64,000 nucleotides of DNA from Palaemon carinicauda (GCF_036898095.1 NC_090728.1:88934514-88998513); one strand, 5' to 3'. Shown: positions 43,855 through 56,391, numbered from the stretch's first letter. The notes: generated by a model not told the origin, from the letters alone. Program-made: numbers and translations.

Positions 43855-44200
43855 GTTAGAACAGCACTACAGTACTTGTTCTGTACTGTATATTATGATC
43901 TTACCCCTTCTTCACTTTCAATAAAACAATTTAAGTAAAAAAAAAAAAAGTGCCATGTATCTCTAAGTACTGAAGGTACTTTTCACTAAAATAAACACAG
44001 CCTTGATGAAAACTAGTGTAGTACAGTACAGTATACAGTTTCTGATAAAAATCCAATTTAAAATATCTGGTAGCTTTTTCATTAATAATGAAATGGTTGT
44101 AATTTTACAGCTTGATGAAATTTGGGTTTTGCTCTGTTGGTTAATATTTTGAAGTACTGTAATAAACCTCTCCAAACATGCGACAAAAAAAAAAAAAAAT

Positions 44201-44222
44201 TAATAATAATAATAATAATAAT
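44201..44222. repeat. (AAT)n microsatellite
   Basis: Short AAT array after a poly(A) run, in the 425 bp spacer between DIRS copies E and F. Confidence 0.9.
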
Positions 44223-44278
44223 CAAATACCAGAGCGTGATAATGAACACCGCAGATACTAGCACGAAAATGTACAATA

Positions 44279-44660
44279 TGACGATTTTGAAAATAATTTG
44301 TATCTATCCCTAACTAATACAATCCTGTAGTTGTTTGCATAGGATATTTCTTTTGGCGAAGCTGGAAGATAGCCAATACACAAAGAAAATACGAAGTGGC
44401 AACCCTACCTTCCCACTGTTGTGGGTCGGTAGGGGATGGCTTGGAGGTACCCCAGCCACCTATCTATACTTACAGAGCTGCCTCACTTTTCGATTGCAGG
44501 CAGGAATTCAGGGGAACAGGTGATGGCAGGACAATTTTTGTAAACAACTACATGTTTGTATTAGGGAAAAATACAAATTATTTCCAAAGTTGTTGTTTGT
44601 TCCCGCACTAACAAACCTTCCGTTGTTTAAATAGGATGACTCACCCTTAGGTGGGTGGAA
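44279..44660. repeat. 3' ITR and internal complementary region of DIRS copy F
   Basis: Outer end ATTTTGAAAATAATTTGTAT then TAACTAATACAATCCTGTAG. The inverse GTTTGTATTAGGGAAAAATA and AATTATTTCCAAAGTTGTTG occur at about 44551-44597, joined to TTTGTTCCCGCACTAACAAA and CCTTCCGTTGTTTAAATAGG, which is the complement of 48955-48988. Confidence 0.88.
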
Positions 44661-45169
44661 GTCGGGTTTCTGGCTAGCTATTAACCTGGGTTGTCCTAGA
44701 ACAATGTTACATTGTATCTTAGGATCAACCTTGACACATCGCCAATAAACCACAATGTGTGTGTTATTGCGGCCTGCCCAAAAGAAAAAAACGTTTGTAA
44801 ACAATAGCATCTGAATGTTTAGGTAAGTCGAGTTCTAAAAACAGAAGTCTTACATAATAGATGTTCCCAATGATCCCTTGCAAGAAAGCATTAGGGACGT
44901 GAACAGTATACAGTAATTGATTATCATCTATATTCGGATACACAAGGGAAGTGATTCTTACTTGCAGAGGTTGAAGCCAGCTTGCAGTGGACCCAAGGAG
45001 CTGTACCCCAAGACAGGGGAAAATGGAGAGAGGAAAGACAGACATACTGTACTCTCATTCATTCCAGACTTAGCCTGGGTAACCAATGCCCTCTACCATC
45101 TGCTGCTTGTGCATCAAGGAGCCTGAGTAATCTTAAACCACTTGTTGTGCAGCCACCACAGGGTCGATA

Positions 45170-46230
45170 CTAAAAGTATTTTAGTATCGAGCCTTCTGTG
45201 GGTCATGTCTTTGAGATAGTGGGCGGTGAAGGTTGTTTGCCGCTTCCACACACCCGCTTGTAACACTTGAGAAATTGTGACGTTTCTCTTAAATGCCAGT
45301 GACGTGCTGATGCCTCTGACATCATGTGCTCTAGGTCCTCAAGCTGGAGTAGGGTCTTGTTGGAGAGCAAACTCTATGACTTTATGAATCCACAAAGAGA
45401 TTGTGTTCTTGGTGACCCTCCTCTTCGTTCTGCCCGAGCTTACAAATAAGACAGAAAGCTGGGGTCTTGTTGCTGCAGTACATTTAAGATAATATCTCAA
45501 ACTCCTTACTGGGAAAAGTACCAGTTGATCTGGGTCATTGGTTACAGTATGGAGACTTGCTATCCGGAAGGCTGCGAATCTAGGATGCGTGACCGATGGA
45601 TTTTGAGTCTTAGCAATAAACTCAGGGACGAAGAAGAGTGTCACTTACCGCCATACCCTTGAATGGGCAATGTCGTACGAGAGGCCATGTATGGTAGTTC
45701 ACTAACACTCTTTGCTGACGTTGGTGAGTAGGAACGCCATCTTCAAAGTGAGATTACGGTCCATTGCATGGCATAGTGGTTCGTAAGGAAGACCCTTAAG
45801 GGACCTCAGGACGCGAAACCACATTCCAAGGAGGAGGTCAGATCTCCGACTGGGGGCAAGTGATCTCATAACTTTGTATGAGTAAGGAAAGCTCCAACGA
45901 AGAGGAAAAATCTACTCCATTCAATATAAAGGTTAGGCTTAAGGCTGAGCGATAGCCTTTTACCGCTGAAACTGAAAGGACTTTTTCCTCTTGTAGGTAA
46001 ATAAGGAACACTGCTATTGCAGGAATAGTGGCATCGAGGGGAGAGTTACCCCTTCCATGACACCAACCAAAGAAGACTGTCCACTTAGCCTGTTACACTG
46101 CTGTAGAGGACTTACGTAGATGTTTGGACATTTTTTTTGCGGCTTGTCGCGAAAAGCCTCTCTGTCAGAGGAGACGCTGGATAGTCTCCAGGCGTGAAGC
46201 CGAAGCGACAGGGCGTTCTTGTGATAGATG
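45170..46230 (-). pseudogene. DIRS tyrosine recombinase (copy F)
   Basis: N-terminal region at about 45700-46230 (LRLHAWRLSSVSSDREAF at the end of the methyltransferase-like frame). 45644-45339 has TLFFVPEFIAKTQNPSVTHP, TKRRVTKNTISLWIHKVIEF. The HxxR and Tyr boxes lie at about 45180-45340 in another frame (ACATCATGTGCTCTAGG is the complement of the AHDV coding stretch). Several frame changes. Confidence 0.8.
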
Positions 46231-46589
46231 TTGGTGTGTGGTTGTTTGAGTAGATCTAGACGTGGAGGAAGTTCTCTCGGGTGATCTATTACCAGATGGA
46301 GAAGGTTCGGAAACCATTCTGCATGATGCCATAGCAGAGCTATGAGGGTCATCATTAGATTTTTAGATGCTCTGATCTTGATGAGCAAGCCTCTCATCAA
46401 ACAAAATGGGGGAAAGGTGTACACGTCAGTGTTGTCCCACCATTGTTGGAATGCATCCTGCCATAGAGCCTGAGGGTTCGGGACAGGGAAATAGTAAAGT
46501 GGGAGCCTAAAGTTCAAGCATGTTGCGAACAGGTCCACAGTCGGGGACCCCCAAAAAGTCAGGACTTTCTTGGCTATCAGAGGATTCAA
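46014..46589 (-). pseudogene. Methyltransferase-like segment of DIRS copy F
   Basis: 191-codon frame, best preserved of its kind here: LTFWGSPTVDLFATCLNFRL, VYTFPPFCLMRGLLIKIRAS, TLIALLWHHAEWFPNLLHLV and a C-terminal link to the recombinase (LHAWRLSS). Order DLFAT - FPPF - W..xWF fits the Dam-like domain of DIRS elements. Activity not implied. Confidence 0.65.
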
Positions 46590-46596
46590 AGATCAT

Positions 46597-47771
46597 TTAG
46601 AACCCACTATCTGAGTCACTCTGCTCAAACTGTCTGCGAGTACATTCCTTTTGCCCGGAATGAAGCGAGCTGAGTGTTACCAAATGATCTTTTTCCCATC
46701 TTAGTATCTCTTCTGCAAAATGGCATAGTTGCCGCGAAAAGGTACCACCTTGTTTCTTCATGTAAGACACTAATGTGGTGTTGTCGCTCATCGCTCATCA
46801 ACACCGCCGAGTGACCTGCCAGCAACTGTTGTAAATGTTTGAGAGCTAGGAAGGCTGCTCTCATCTCTAAGAGATTTATGTGCTAGTACCTTTTGGATTT
46901 GGACCAAAGGCCTGAGATCGTGTAGTGCAGCAAGTGGGCCCCCCACCCTTGTTTTGATGTGTCTGCGAAGAGCAAAAAAATCAGGAGGAGGGACGAGAAA
47001 ATCTTGGCCCTTGCATAGATTCTCCACTGCCACCCACCATTGCAGATCCATTAGTTGTTCTTGGCCCATTGGCACTAGGGTATCCGGGGACCTGGTGTGC
47101 TGGTCCCACAAGGACTTGAGATGCCATTAAAGGGATCTTGTCCTAAGGTGACACCGTTGGGAACAAGACGAATCAGGGAGGTTAGATGGCCCAGGAGGCA
47201 CAACCACTATAGGGCTGGCATGTCTTATCGTCTGAGGAAGGGACGAGCCACTTCTCTCAGCCTGTGTACTCTGTCGTCTGATGAAAAGGCTTTTTGCATG
47301 ACGGTGTCTAATATACCGAGGTACACTATTCTCTGTGATGGAAGCAGTGATGACTTCTTAAGATTTATCATGATCCCCAAATCCTGAAAAAACTTGAGAA
47401 GCATGTCTCGATGATGAAGGGTCATCTTCGAGTCTGCCAGAACAACCCAGTCATCTAGGTATCTTAGGAGACGAATGCCGTTCTTGTGAGCTCAGGTTGA
47501 TAATAGGGCGAACACCCTGGTGAAGAACTGGGGTGCTGTTGAGAGACCAAAACAGAGAACCTTGAATTGAGTGTCTTCCCTCGTGTATGAACCTTAGATT
47601 CTTTCTTGAAGATGGATGGATTGGGATCTGGAAGTATGTGTCCTGGAGATTCAATATGCACATAAGTCCATTGGTCTTACTGCTTGAATGACCATGTCTG
47701 CCATCTCCATCCTGAATAGAGTTTGAAGGACAAACTTGTTCAGGGGTGAGAGATCTAAGACTTGTCTCCAT
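46597..47771 (-). pseudogene. DIRS reverse transcriptase / RNase H (copy F)
   Basis: RT: LNLQDTYFQIPIHPSSRKNL (about 47600-47660; here the Tyr after Asp-Thr is present, unlike D and E), then YLDDW at about 47448-47470 and LGIMINLKKSSLLPSQRIVY. RNase H: a decayed first Asp region (47111-46788), MRAAFLALKHLQQLLAGHS (46864) and MSDNTTLVSYMKKQGGTFSR (46791). At least four frame changes. Confidence 0.85.
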
Positions 47772-48213
47772 CCCCCAGTCGCTTTTTTTGCCAGAAAAAG
47801 TCGGCTGTAGAAGCCTGGAGACCCGTCTGAGACCTTTTGGAGAGCGCCCTTCTACAGCATGGTCTGGAGTTTGGTCCAGAGGGCCAGCTCCTTTGCTGAT
47901 CCCTTTGCATAGGAGCTTAGAGGAATTGGATTCTGAGTCAGAGGGGGAGATTGTATGAAAGGGACGCGATATCCTGAACTGACCACTTCGATCGTCCAGG
48001 GATCAGCCCCGTGATGATGCCACCTCTGCCAGAGGCGTTGCAGGCATCCTCCCACTGGTGGTCTGATGTGAGGATTGCCCTCCCTAGTGGGAATGGCCAC
48101 CTCGGCTGCCTCCTGCAACACCTTGGTCTTTGATGTCGAGAGACGGGAAGAGCTGGACTGATCTCTAGGGGGTCAAGGAGCCCTCCCATAAGGCCGAGAC
48201 TGATGACCTTGAG

Positions 48214-48669
48214 TCATGGCTCTATGGAGAGAATCCTTGGAGGATTTTCTCCACCTGTCAGCTGCTTGTTCCACCTCTCAGGATTGAAGAGGGAAGGTCC
48301 CTCGAGGGTCAACCCCCCCAGTACCCCTAGGTTGCCACGGAGTAAGTCTGTGCTCCTACTCGACCGACTCCCAGAGGAAGGTGGGCGAGGAGGAGCTTTG
48401 GGAAGCAATCCAGGGGTGCGGGAAGAAGCCCGAGCTCTTTTTGCTGTGGAGGCAGACTCCAGGGGAAAAAGATCTCTCTTAGCTTTCTTCTTCCTGCGCT
48501 GCCCGAACTTCTCCCACTGGGAGGCAGACCACTCCTGACACTCGTCGCAGGGCGAAGCCTGCACGCAGCGACACCCCTGGTGGGCAGGACAAAGCAGAAG
48601 GGGGTCTGTGTCCAAGGAGGACATGAAGCCGTCACAAGGGCGACCCTCGCGACCAGGACAAATACACAT
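48214..48669 (-). pseudogene. DIRS gag, N-terminal part (copy F)
   Basis: 151 codons with C...DTDPLLLCPAHQGCRC, SPCDECQEWSASQWEKFGQR and RRKKKAKRD. In the Cys block the usual CP.CRG is CPAHQG, so one Cys is replaced by His, a change still compatible with zinc binding. The Ser/Pro-rich tail ends at an early stop. Confidence 0.75.
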
Positions 48670-48789
48670 GGGAGGGTTAGAAGAAGGAGCACACTCACAC
48701 CTGAAAAGAGAAAGGAAGCGCGTAAAGCAATGGTTGTATGTCTAATGGCCAGCCTTGAGAAGAGGTGGAGAGCAGATACGTCCTATCTT

Positions 48790-48988
48790 AACTAGTAAAA
48801 AGAGAAAAGTGAAGCAGCTCTGTGAGCGGAGATAGGTGGCTTTGGTACCCCCAACCACCACCTACTGACCCACAACAGTGGGAAGGTAGGGTTGCCCCTT
48901 GCATTTTCTTTCAGTCAATTGGCTGCATTCCAGCTTCACCGAGATATATCTTATGTAAACAACGGAAGGTTTGTTAGTGCGGGAACAA
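48790..48988. repeat. 5' ITR of DIRS copy F
   Basis: Includes CCCACAACAGTGGGAAGGTA, GCATTCCAGCTTCACCGAGA and the terminal GGAAGGTTTGTTAGTGCGGG. Confidence 0.85.
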
Positions 48989-51535
48989 AAAGAAATTCTC
49001 TTGCAACCAATAAATAAATTTACTGGTCAGGTAGGATGCAGTGTTCTATTTTAAGTAAGATTGTATTGCTGTCTTAATTACAACTTTTCTAAATTTTCAT
49101 CTTGTGGCCTTTTCTCCTCAAGATTTTTTCCATTACAGTATACACATGAACCTAAATTTTTACTTATCTATTTTTCCTGTAGTCTAAAATAATTTCACAT
49201 TGCTGTTGGTGCTTATCACCAATTATAGTTTTTACAACTAAATAACCAAAGTTTCCCACTGTTTGATGTGATGGCATGGTTAATACTGAAATGTAAAATG
49301 CATAGTACTGTACAGATACTACTGTTTATTGCATGCTTCTTGCAATATATGATTCCACTATGCAATTACGACCTAAATAATATTTTAACTTTTTCAATCG
49401 TAAATCAAGCTTTCACCCTGGATTAGGGAAGTTATGCTATTCCGGATGCTGGTTATAGTTACAGTACTTCTTTACAATGAGAGGTTATTTTCGCATTGTT
49501 ACAGTATTTCATAAACATTTATACGTCAGCTTTTCTATTTATAATAATAAACATTTATGACAGATTTAAGTCTCTTCCTTAGTCACAAATTAAACAAAGG
49601 AAAGAGAATTCAATAGCCTTTCCTTATTTTCCCCAACTAAAACTCCGATGTCATCAGGCTCAAACTGTTATTATTCTTTACCAAACTTGTTACAAATCTA
49701 GGTACTATTTTCAACATAATGCATTAACAATTTATTCAAAATAAGGATTACAAATGTGAACTTCATAAGGTTTGGGATATATGGTTATGTGTTCTTTGAT
49801 ATGCTACAGGTAAATTTTTCTCACAGTTCAGTAGTTTAAACAGTACAGAGTAGGTATTCAATTCTAATGCTGCAGAGTTAGGGCTTTTGAACAAGGAGAA
49901 AACAGAGAAGTCGAGAAAAGTTTGCTATAGGTCCTTTCAAATGCTCAATAATATGAGAGATTTCATATGGCTCAAATGAAGATCAACCTGAATTAAGTTA
50001 TAAGGGCACACAACAAAATGGCCACTCTCATTACTAAAATGTCTATGGTAAAAAGAACTATACAATTCACTCTTTTAAAAATATTCAAATAATTATCTAA
50101 CATCACTGTGCAATATCTTTTTCATTCATATGGGTTCTATTTATACAGTACGTGTACATATTCAAATCAGAATACCTTTAGGTTTCTATGATTTTGGTGC
50201 ATTATTCTTTTCTTAATTCCTCTTAGAATAAGTTAATTTTCAACACATTAAACTTACTCTGCTGGGTATTATCTCTGTGCTATCAATTTCTGCAAACCCT
50301 ATTATACTCTTTACTTTTTGTTGATAAAATTACAGGGAAAACCACTCAAACAGAACTTTTGAAATATGCAAATAAAATACTTTCACAGTAGTAAAGAATT
50401 ATCTATAGATATCTGGATAGTTATAAATCCCTGAAACAATGAAAAACAAAATGAATCCCAAGAGCATAAATTAGACGAAAGTTTTAATGGCCTCTAAATA
50501 TCTCATCTCACCTAATTCAATGAGGCATACAGTATAAACGGTCATAAGAGCATTGACTATATATGCGTGAGATCAAAATACTGTACATTATTGTATTATT
50601 TCATTTGGTTTCACTATTGCCGCTAGAACCCTGTCATGACCACTGACAGTGCAAGAATCTACCTGAGCCTTCAACTTTATTTTGTGCGTGAGGCTCAATG
50701 GAAAACCATCGTTACATTTTGAACTTAACCTAAATGACATCCGATCATAACATGTACAGTAATTCCTTACAGGCATGGGCATGTAGCATACTAGCACGGA
50801 TCCACTTAAGGCTAAATTATATTCTACAAAGCAGTCATTAACCTTAAAGCAAACTGGCCTATCGTAACTTAATCTAGTTAGACTAAACAAAGCAAACAGC
50901 CATGTCTAGTCCGCATTAAACAGTAACAAAGGACTTTTAATTCAGTTCTACAATGCCAAGTTTTCTTTACACAGCCTGTAAAAGAATTGGTAGCCAAGAA
51001 ATGAAACAAATGAATACCACAACCAGGCCAAAACTAAAATAACCCTAATTCCAATATATTTCTCAATACAGGTTATATGTCTGAATGCCTCATATCCCAG
51101 AGTCTGGCCTAAGCTTTGAAATTAGTCACAAAATATAAATTCAGGCCGGTTTATCCCAAGCTACACAAAATCTATAATAAATAGCCTCACTTGTTTCTGA
51201 AAGCAATGAAACCAAAAGACATTCAAATGTAGGTTAGGCGACAGTTTATCGGCGAGAAAACAGCACTTGTAAAAGCAGCTACGTTTAATGCTTTATAAAT
51301 TACACAAATTGTGTATAACTTAATGGCAGACAAGAAATCGTGTGTTAGTAAAAACACACTTGACAGACAATCTCCAGCATAGGATACTATGTAGTGAAAC
51401 AACACAGGAGACTAGACAAATATGTACCTTGTCTACGCTGATTGCGTACACAATATGGGATTTATTCGAAAATCACGATTATTTTCAGACGACTGATTAT
51501 CCAGGAACGTTTGTAATCCTATTTCAAGAAATTAC
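48989..51535. other. AT-rich sequence, no gene seen
   Basis: No coding frame with motif, no clear repeat. Probably intron or intergenic sequence upstream of the SPRY exons. Confidence 0.45.
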
Positions 51536-51690
51536 CTGTCTCAGCCTTGGTGTTTGATTAAGTTATGACAAAAATATGTTTAGAGAAAATTCACAGACAA
51601 CCTGACACCACAGATCGAAGAAGTCCTGTATGTATGTATGTATGTACGTGAGGTGTGGGTGTGTCTGCGCAAGCGCCAAACGCTTATATT
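51536..51690 (-). promoter_or_regulatory. Candidate promoter and non-coding first exon
   Basis: On the minus strand, TATAAG (51689-51684) within AATATAAGCG is followed by GC-richer GGCGCTTGCGCAG sequence, a (TACA)n run, and then a consensus donor ACAG|GTAATT (exon end 51536). The layout fits a 5'-UTR exon of the minus-strand SPRY gene about 18 kb upstream of its first coding exon. It is inference only: no transcript evidence, and the motifs are short. Confidence 0.25.
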
Positions 51691-52965
51691 GACATATTCA
51701 TAATTTACGCATTTGGTTTTGAGTTATTCCTGGTCTTTTGGTGAAGTTTCGAAGAAATATAGTGTGTTTTAAGATCACTCAACTATTATCTACGTTAGTA
51801 ATTAAGAAGTGACAATTACACTGCCAAGGAGTTTGTTTATTTTTGATCAGCTGATTGGCATGGCTTCCAGACGTATGATTCCAAACCAATGGCTGTCATT
51901 TGACATCTGTATATTTATGGATAGTCTATATGAAATTCGTTACACGAACTCGAAGTCATAAATTTCATGAACACGTTATACTTGTATTGTTGCAGCCAAA
52001 TTAGCATTGGCAAAATCATTCTATTCAATGTAAACTACATTTTCATTTAAGGAATGCAAAAATATCGAGCTCGATCTCTTGATATATAGTTAAGCACATC
52101 TACAGTGTTGTTACCAAATAGCCTACAGATTTAAAATATAATTTCTTGGTATAACTCTTTTATAGCTAACACTGTGACGATAATCTGTAATGCCTAGAAT
52201 CAAAAGGGGTAAATTGAATTAAATTGCTCGAGAAAATCTCTGTATAATATACCATTAATTAATACCTAATTTATCTTGTTCAAAATAATATTATGAATTT
52301 ATAAATCAACTTGACAGTTAGACTTGATAGTTATAATAATTTCAATTCAAGACTTTATTGGGATATTCTGGCTATTCATAGTCTTCCCATAAGTAAATGG
52401 TTAAATTTATAGAAAATTTATTAAAAAAAAAAGAGACCCAGTAAGGGGGCCACAAATTTACTGCCTTATATACTGGATGCAAGAACACGTCTTTAGGCAA
52501 TCCAAGCAATTAAGGCTATGGACGGGCGCACACCCACACACTCACGCGCCCATTAAAAATAAAACTTTCAAAAATTGATAATACTCTATCATGAAGAATC
52601 CACGAGAGAAAACAATCTTGACAAACCTACAAGGTTTTTAAATGATGACAATTTTCTGTATATACAATGATTTGATTGTACAAAAAATAAAGAAAAGTTG
52701 AGAAACAAATATTGCTGCTGCTCCAAAGCAAAGATCGATTAATATTCGAGCACATACTGGAACATAAGGTCTATAGTATACGAGGTCTCATGCCGTGTCC
52801 AAAAATTAACATTTATGCGCAGGTGGATTTCGTGACATCACCACCTCCAAACGGACGGGTGCTACCTACAGTTAAACAAGTAAACAGGTCAGGGAATTGT
52901 CTTGGTCGTCGATATAATTCTTAAAAGTGGTTGTGTAAATTTTAAAACAATATTCAATTACCAAA
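51691..52965. other. AT-rich sequence upstream of the THAP frame
   Basis: No gene seen. It may include the 5' end of the P-type element, but no inverted repeat was found. Confidence 0.4.
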
Positions 52966-53883
52966 ATGCCCAATAACTGTGCTGTGTTTGGATGCTTCTC
53001 AACCAGGACGAAAAATTCAGATCTTATATTTCATTCATTTCCAAAGGACAGTGAAACTAGGAAAAAATGGGTGCACCTCTGCAAACGGGGAGATCACATA
53101 AATGTTGAGAATGCACTGATACGTAGCCGGCACTTTGAAGCGGACGTCTATGAAAGGAATTTGATGTAGGAATTATTAGACAAACATATTAAATCAAGAT
53201 AGAATAGAGCACTTCTTTGGTTGCATACGTCAGATGGGTGCATGTCATCAGCATCCCTCTCCTGTTGCATTTAAACACCAGGCCAGAGCCCATCTATTAG
53301 GGAAGGAAGCAACTCTCTTAGGTTACAAATCTAACATTCAAAGTTGTGAAGGTGTGAATGTAACTTCAAACGAATTTGCTCATTTTCTTTCCAAGGAAAA
53401 TACAGTAATTGAAAATGAAGAAAATTATCTTCGCAAGGAATTGCATTGATGCTAATCTGGAAGATGAGGAAGGTTTATTAGAAGATGCCATGGAAGAAGG
53501 AGGATTACAATATGTGGGAGGGTTTATAGCTCGGAAGTTTCCTCAATATGAATTTTTAGGCAATAGAGCAACTAAAGGGGATAATACATGGATTCGTGCT
53601 GTAAGTAGAGATGACAAAACTGATGAAACCCAACGAAGAATTTTTCGAAAATCTAAAAACAATGGAAAAAATGTTTCTTTGTTTTCATGGCGAAAAATCT
53701 TTGAAATCAGGGGGAAACGTAATAACTTCATTAGCTGAAATGATGTACGAGCATATTTCATTACCTCCAGAAGTTATTAGGTATTTTGTACGTTGTCGTA
53801 CTTTTTTTAGGATTCAAATTCTGAATACAAACATTGGCTCATCTCGGAAAGCTGTAAGTAAAATGTTGAAGTTGGTTTCTTAA
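52966..53883 (+). pseudogene. P-element-like (THAP9-type) transposase remnant
   Basis: 52966-53169 (67 codons) is a THAP domain: MPNNCAVFGC at the start, FHSFPKDSETRKKWVHLCKR, and RSRHFEADVYERNL at the end. The usual ICS.HF is IRSRHF; the third zinc ligand (Cys) is Arg at residue 53 (codon CGT at 53122). A stop follows. 53234-53449 resembles a middle part of THAP9/P transposases; 53449-53883 the C-terminal part: LQYVGGFIARKF, KPNEEFFENLKTMEKMF and YFVRCRTFFRIQILN. A frameshift lies near 53600-53615. The length (about 900 bp) is well below a full P transposase (about 2.3 kb coding), so most of the RNase H-like core is deleted. AATAAA at about 53990. Confidence 0.82.
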
Positions 53884-54370
53884 TTATTCACTTGTAAGAC
53901 GAAAAATTTAAGACGAGCATAACCATGTTTATCATGGAAGTGATGGAAATGTGAAAATTAAGGTTTTTATATATTCCTTTATTCTTGTCAATAAAAGTTA
54001 TTAGATAAATTCTTTATGCAAAAAATACAGAACTGTTTACACTGTGAGTAATTTTATTTTCCTAAGATAATAAAGGGGCTTTTAATTTGTTATTAATTAC
54101 AAAGAAATTAACAAAAAATCCCTATATTTGTATGAATGTTGACAAGGGAGACTCGGACGCACTGGCTACGCTGACGTCAAGGATTATCTCCCCCCCAAAC
54201 CCCCATATCCTCACTAATTTGCGCTTGAGAAGACCTCCTATTCTAAGAACACAGAAAGATTTGAACTGAACAACTGAAGTGAAAGTGAATGCCTCCAACG
54301 ACTATCTGAAAATTAGGATTATGCCATAATCAATACCTTTTAAAGTCGCAGTAAAACATCCCAAGACGCG

Positions 54371-54371
<1 letters not shown>

Positions 54372-54424
<53 letters not shown>
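54372..54424. repeat. (CT)n microsatellite
   Basis: About 26 CT units, followed 115 bp later by a (GA)n array, so the two could pair. Confidence 0.97.
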
Positions 54425-54427
<3 letters not shown>

Positions 54428-54538
54428 TTCCGTATTCTTGGAAGACAATTTCCTTTTAAATATTAAACTATTTTTTTGTTTACTGCATAAAGTATTTTTG
54501 CATTCCACATCCTATTAGGGATAAATCAGTTTTAATGT

Positions 54539-54605
<67 letters not shown>
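54539..54605. repeat. (GA)n microsatellite
   Basis: About 33 GA units with one AT interruption. Confidence 0.97.
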
Positions 54606-54608
<3 letters not shown>

Positions 54609-55255
54609 TAAAATATTAGTATGCTTTTGAAATGTCACTGCGTGAAAGTTATCGAATGTTGTACCTAGGTAAATACATACTGAATATCCAAACTAGATCT
54701 TACCTGTTTCCAACAGTTATCAGTTTTCTACAAAAAAAAAAAAAATAAATAAATAAATAGACTAAAACAGCTAAAGGGTCGGCGGTTGGGGAGGGTGGGG
54801 TTAGAATACCCTCCTGACCTTCAAAATATCGTAAACAAATAAATGTATAAGTATACATATGAAATTACCACCAACTCACCAGGGTAACAGGGTAGGGTGG
54901 GGGTCTCTTTACTATCTCAGTCCCACAGCGTGGGGCTCCAAAATCTCTAGCTACGCCCCTTATTGAGTATCTCCATAGCATGCATTGACCTCTTCAATCA
55001 ATGATTTCCCATTGGATATCAACATTCACTCACCTCACTCGTCTTGTTTTTTCCTCTCCCCTTTAAGTTTGACCTCATTTATTACTGGAACTCTATAGTT
55101 TATTTCCTCTAGTTTTTACGCGAGCCAATCTCAAAAGGGTGCATTTATTTTGGACAAAGATTTATTTCGGTTCGTCACCAAAGTCAATGTTATAGTAATT
55201 AGTGAGAACAAGAGATGATATTACTGTTATTCTAGTTTAATCGGTAGAACTTCAA

Positions 55256-55455
55256 AAGTTCTTTTTATAGTTTATATATGTAATATCTGTTTTAATGCTG
55301 TTACTGTTCTTGAAATATTTTATTTTTATCGTTCGTTACTTCTGATATAGTTTATTCATTTCCTTTCCTCACTGGGCTATTTTTCCCTCTTGGAGTCCTT
55401 GGGCTTATAGCATCCTGATTTTCCAGCTCAGGTTGTAGCTTAGCTAATAATAATA

Positions 55456-55499
<44 letters not shown>

Positions 55500-55500
55500 T
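55256..55500 (+). mobile_element. Dispersed repeat with (AAT)n tail, 3' part (copy 3)
   Basis: TTTTTATAGTTTATATATGT, CACTGGGCTATTTTTCCCTC, GGGCTTATAGCATCCTGATT and GGTTGTAGCTTAG then AAT repeats: the 3' portion of the 7041-7660 repeat, 5'-truncated. Confidence 0.85.
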
Positions 55501-55843
55501 TAAGTAGCTGCAGTTAACTGTTAATATTACACGATGAAATAAGAAACAAAAGTTGTGACGCACACTTGTTTTTATTTCACAACTGAAAAATTTATCGAAT
55601 ACACCACTATCAACTCTTTAGTGTGTAAAATTCATTAAATGCACAATCCGTTGAACCATTATATGCACACTTTCATCAATTTTCAAATATGAACCTATAT
55701 TATGAAACTGATTACCAACTCACCAAAGTACACATGTGGGCACAAAATCTTTTGTGCCCTCCAATATCCAGATATTATCCAATGACTAAATCCAAGCGAA
55801 CTATACTAAACTTTGAAATGCTTGACATAATCAATTAAGACAT

Positions 55844-55955
<112 letters not shown>

Positions 55956-56391
55956 GAGACACTGTAGTCCAACCAAATCTTGTCAGTTTTTATACCCAGT
56001 GAGCGAGTACTCATACACTCAAGTAACTTCGACAATACTCTCGCATTCACTCGATTGTATACTACTCTCATAGAAGTCTGGTGAAATATGTAGTTTTGGC
56101 CTTGCTGCCAATATGACTGTTTGTAACTGTCTTTCGATAACTTTAATCCTCGATATACCAATTGAAAGATAACTTTAACCCACGATATAGTAATTAACAT
56201 ATACAAATCAATACAAGTCAATGATTCATACATACAACCAAAGTAGTACACAGAAAAAAAAAAACATTTCATTACTTCCTCTGTGATTTTTTATATTACT
56301 TCGTTTACCTTAGGACGTATTTCAGTAAAACTGCATTATGATAGGCATCTATAATATCTATAATGATTACTGCGTGAAAAACTACAGCCAT

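Larger units (their letters stand above)
44279..48988 (-). mobile_element. DIRS1-like element, full span but decayed (copy F)
   Basis: ITR/ICR 44279-44660, recombinase 45170-46230, methyltransferase-like 46014-46589, RNase H 46597-47111, RT 47225-47771, gag 48214-48669, 5' ITR 48790-48988. 4.7 kb. It is more diverged from D/E than those are from each other and closer to copy C in protein motifs. Gag after the Cys-rich N-terminus and the RT 5' part are short, so internal sequence has been lost. Confidence 0.9.
53884..55255. other. AT-rich sequence with two microsatellites
   Basis: No gene seen. Contains (CT)n at 54372-54424, (GA)n at 54539-54605, and a G-rich segment near 54780-54810. Confidence 0.5.

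Noticed and set aside
44082..44313. Short frames near the (AAT)n array
   Set aside because: Low-complexity translation (poly-Ile, poly-Lys); no splice or coding support.
50588..50890. 100-codon minus-strand frame with several Cys
   Set aside because: No recognisable motif, no convincing splice sites and no repeat similarity; likely chance.
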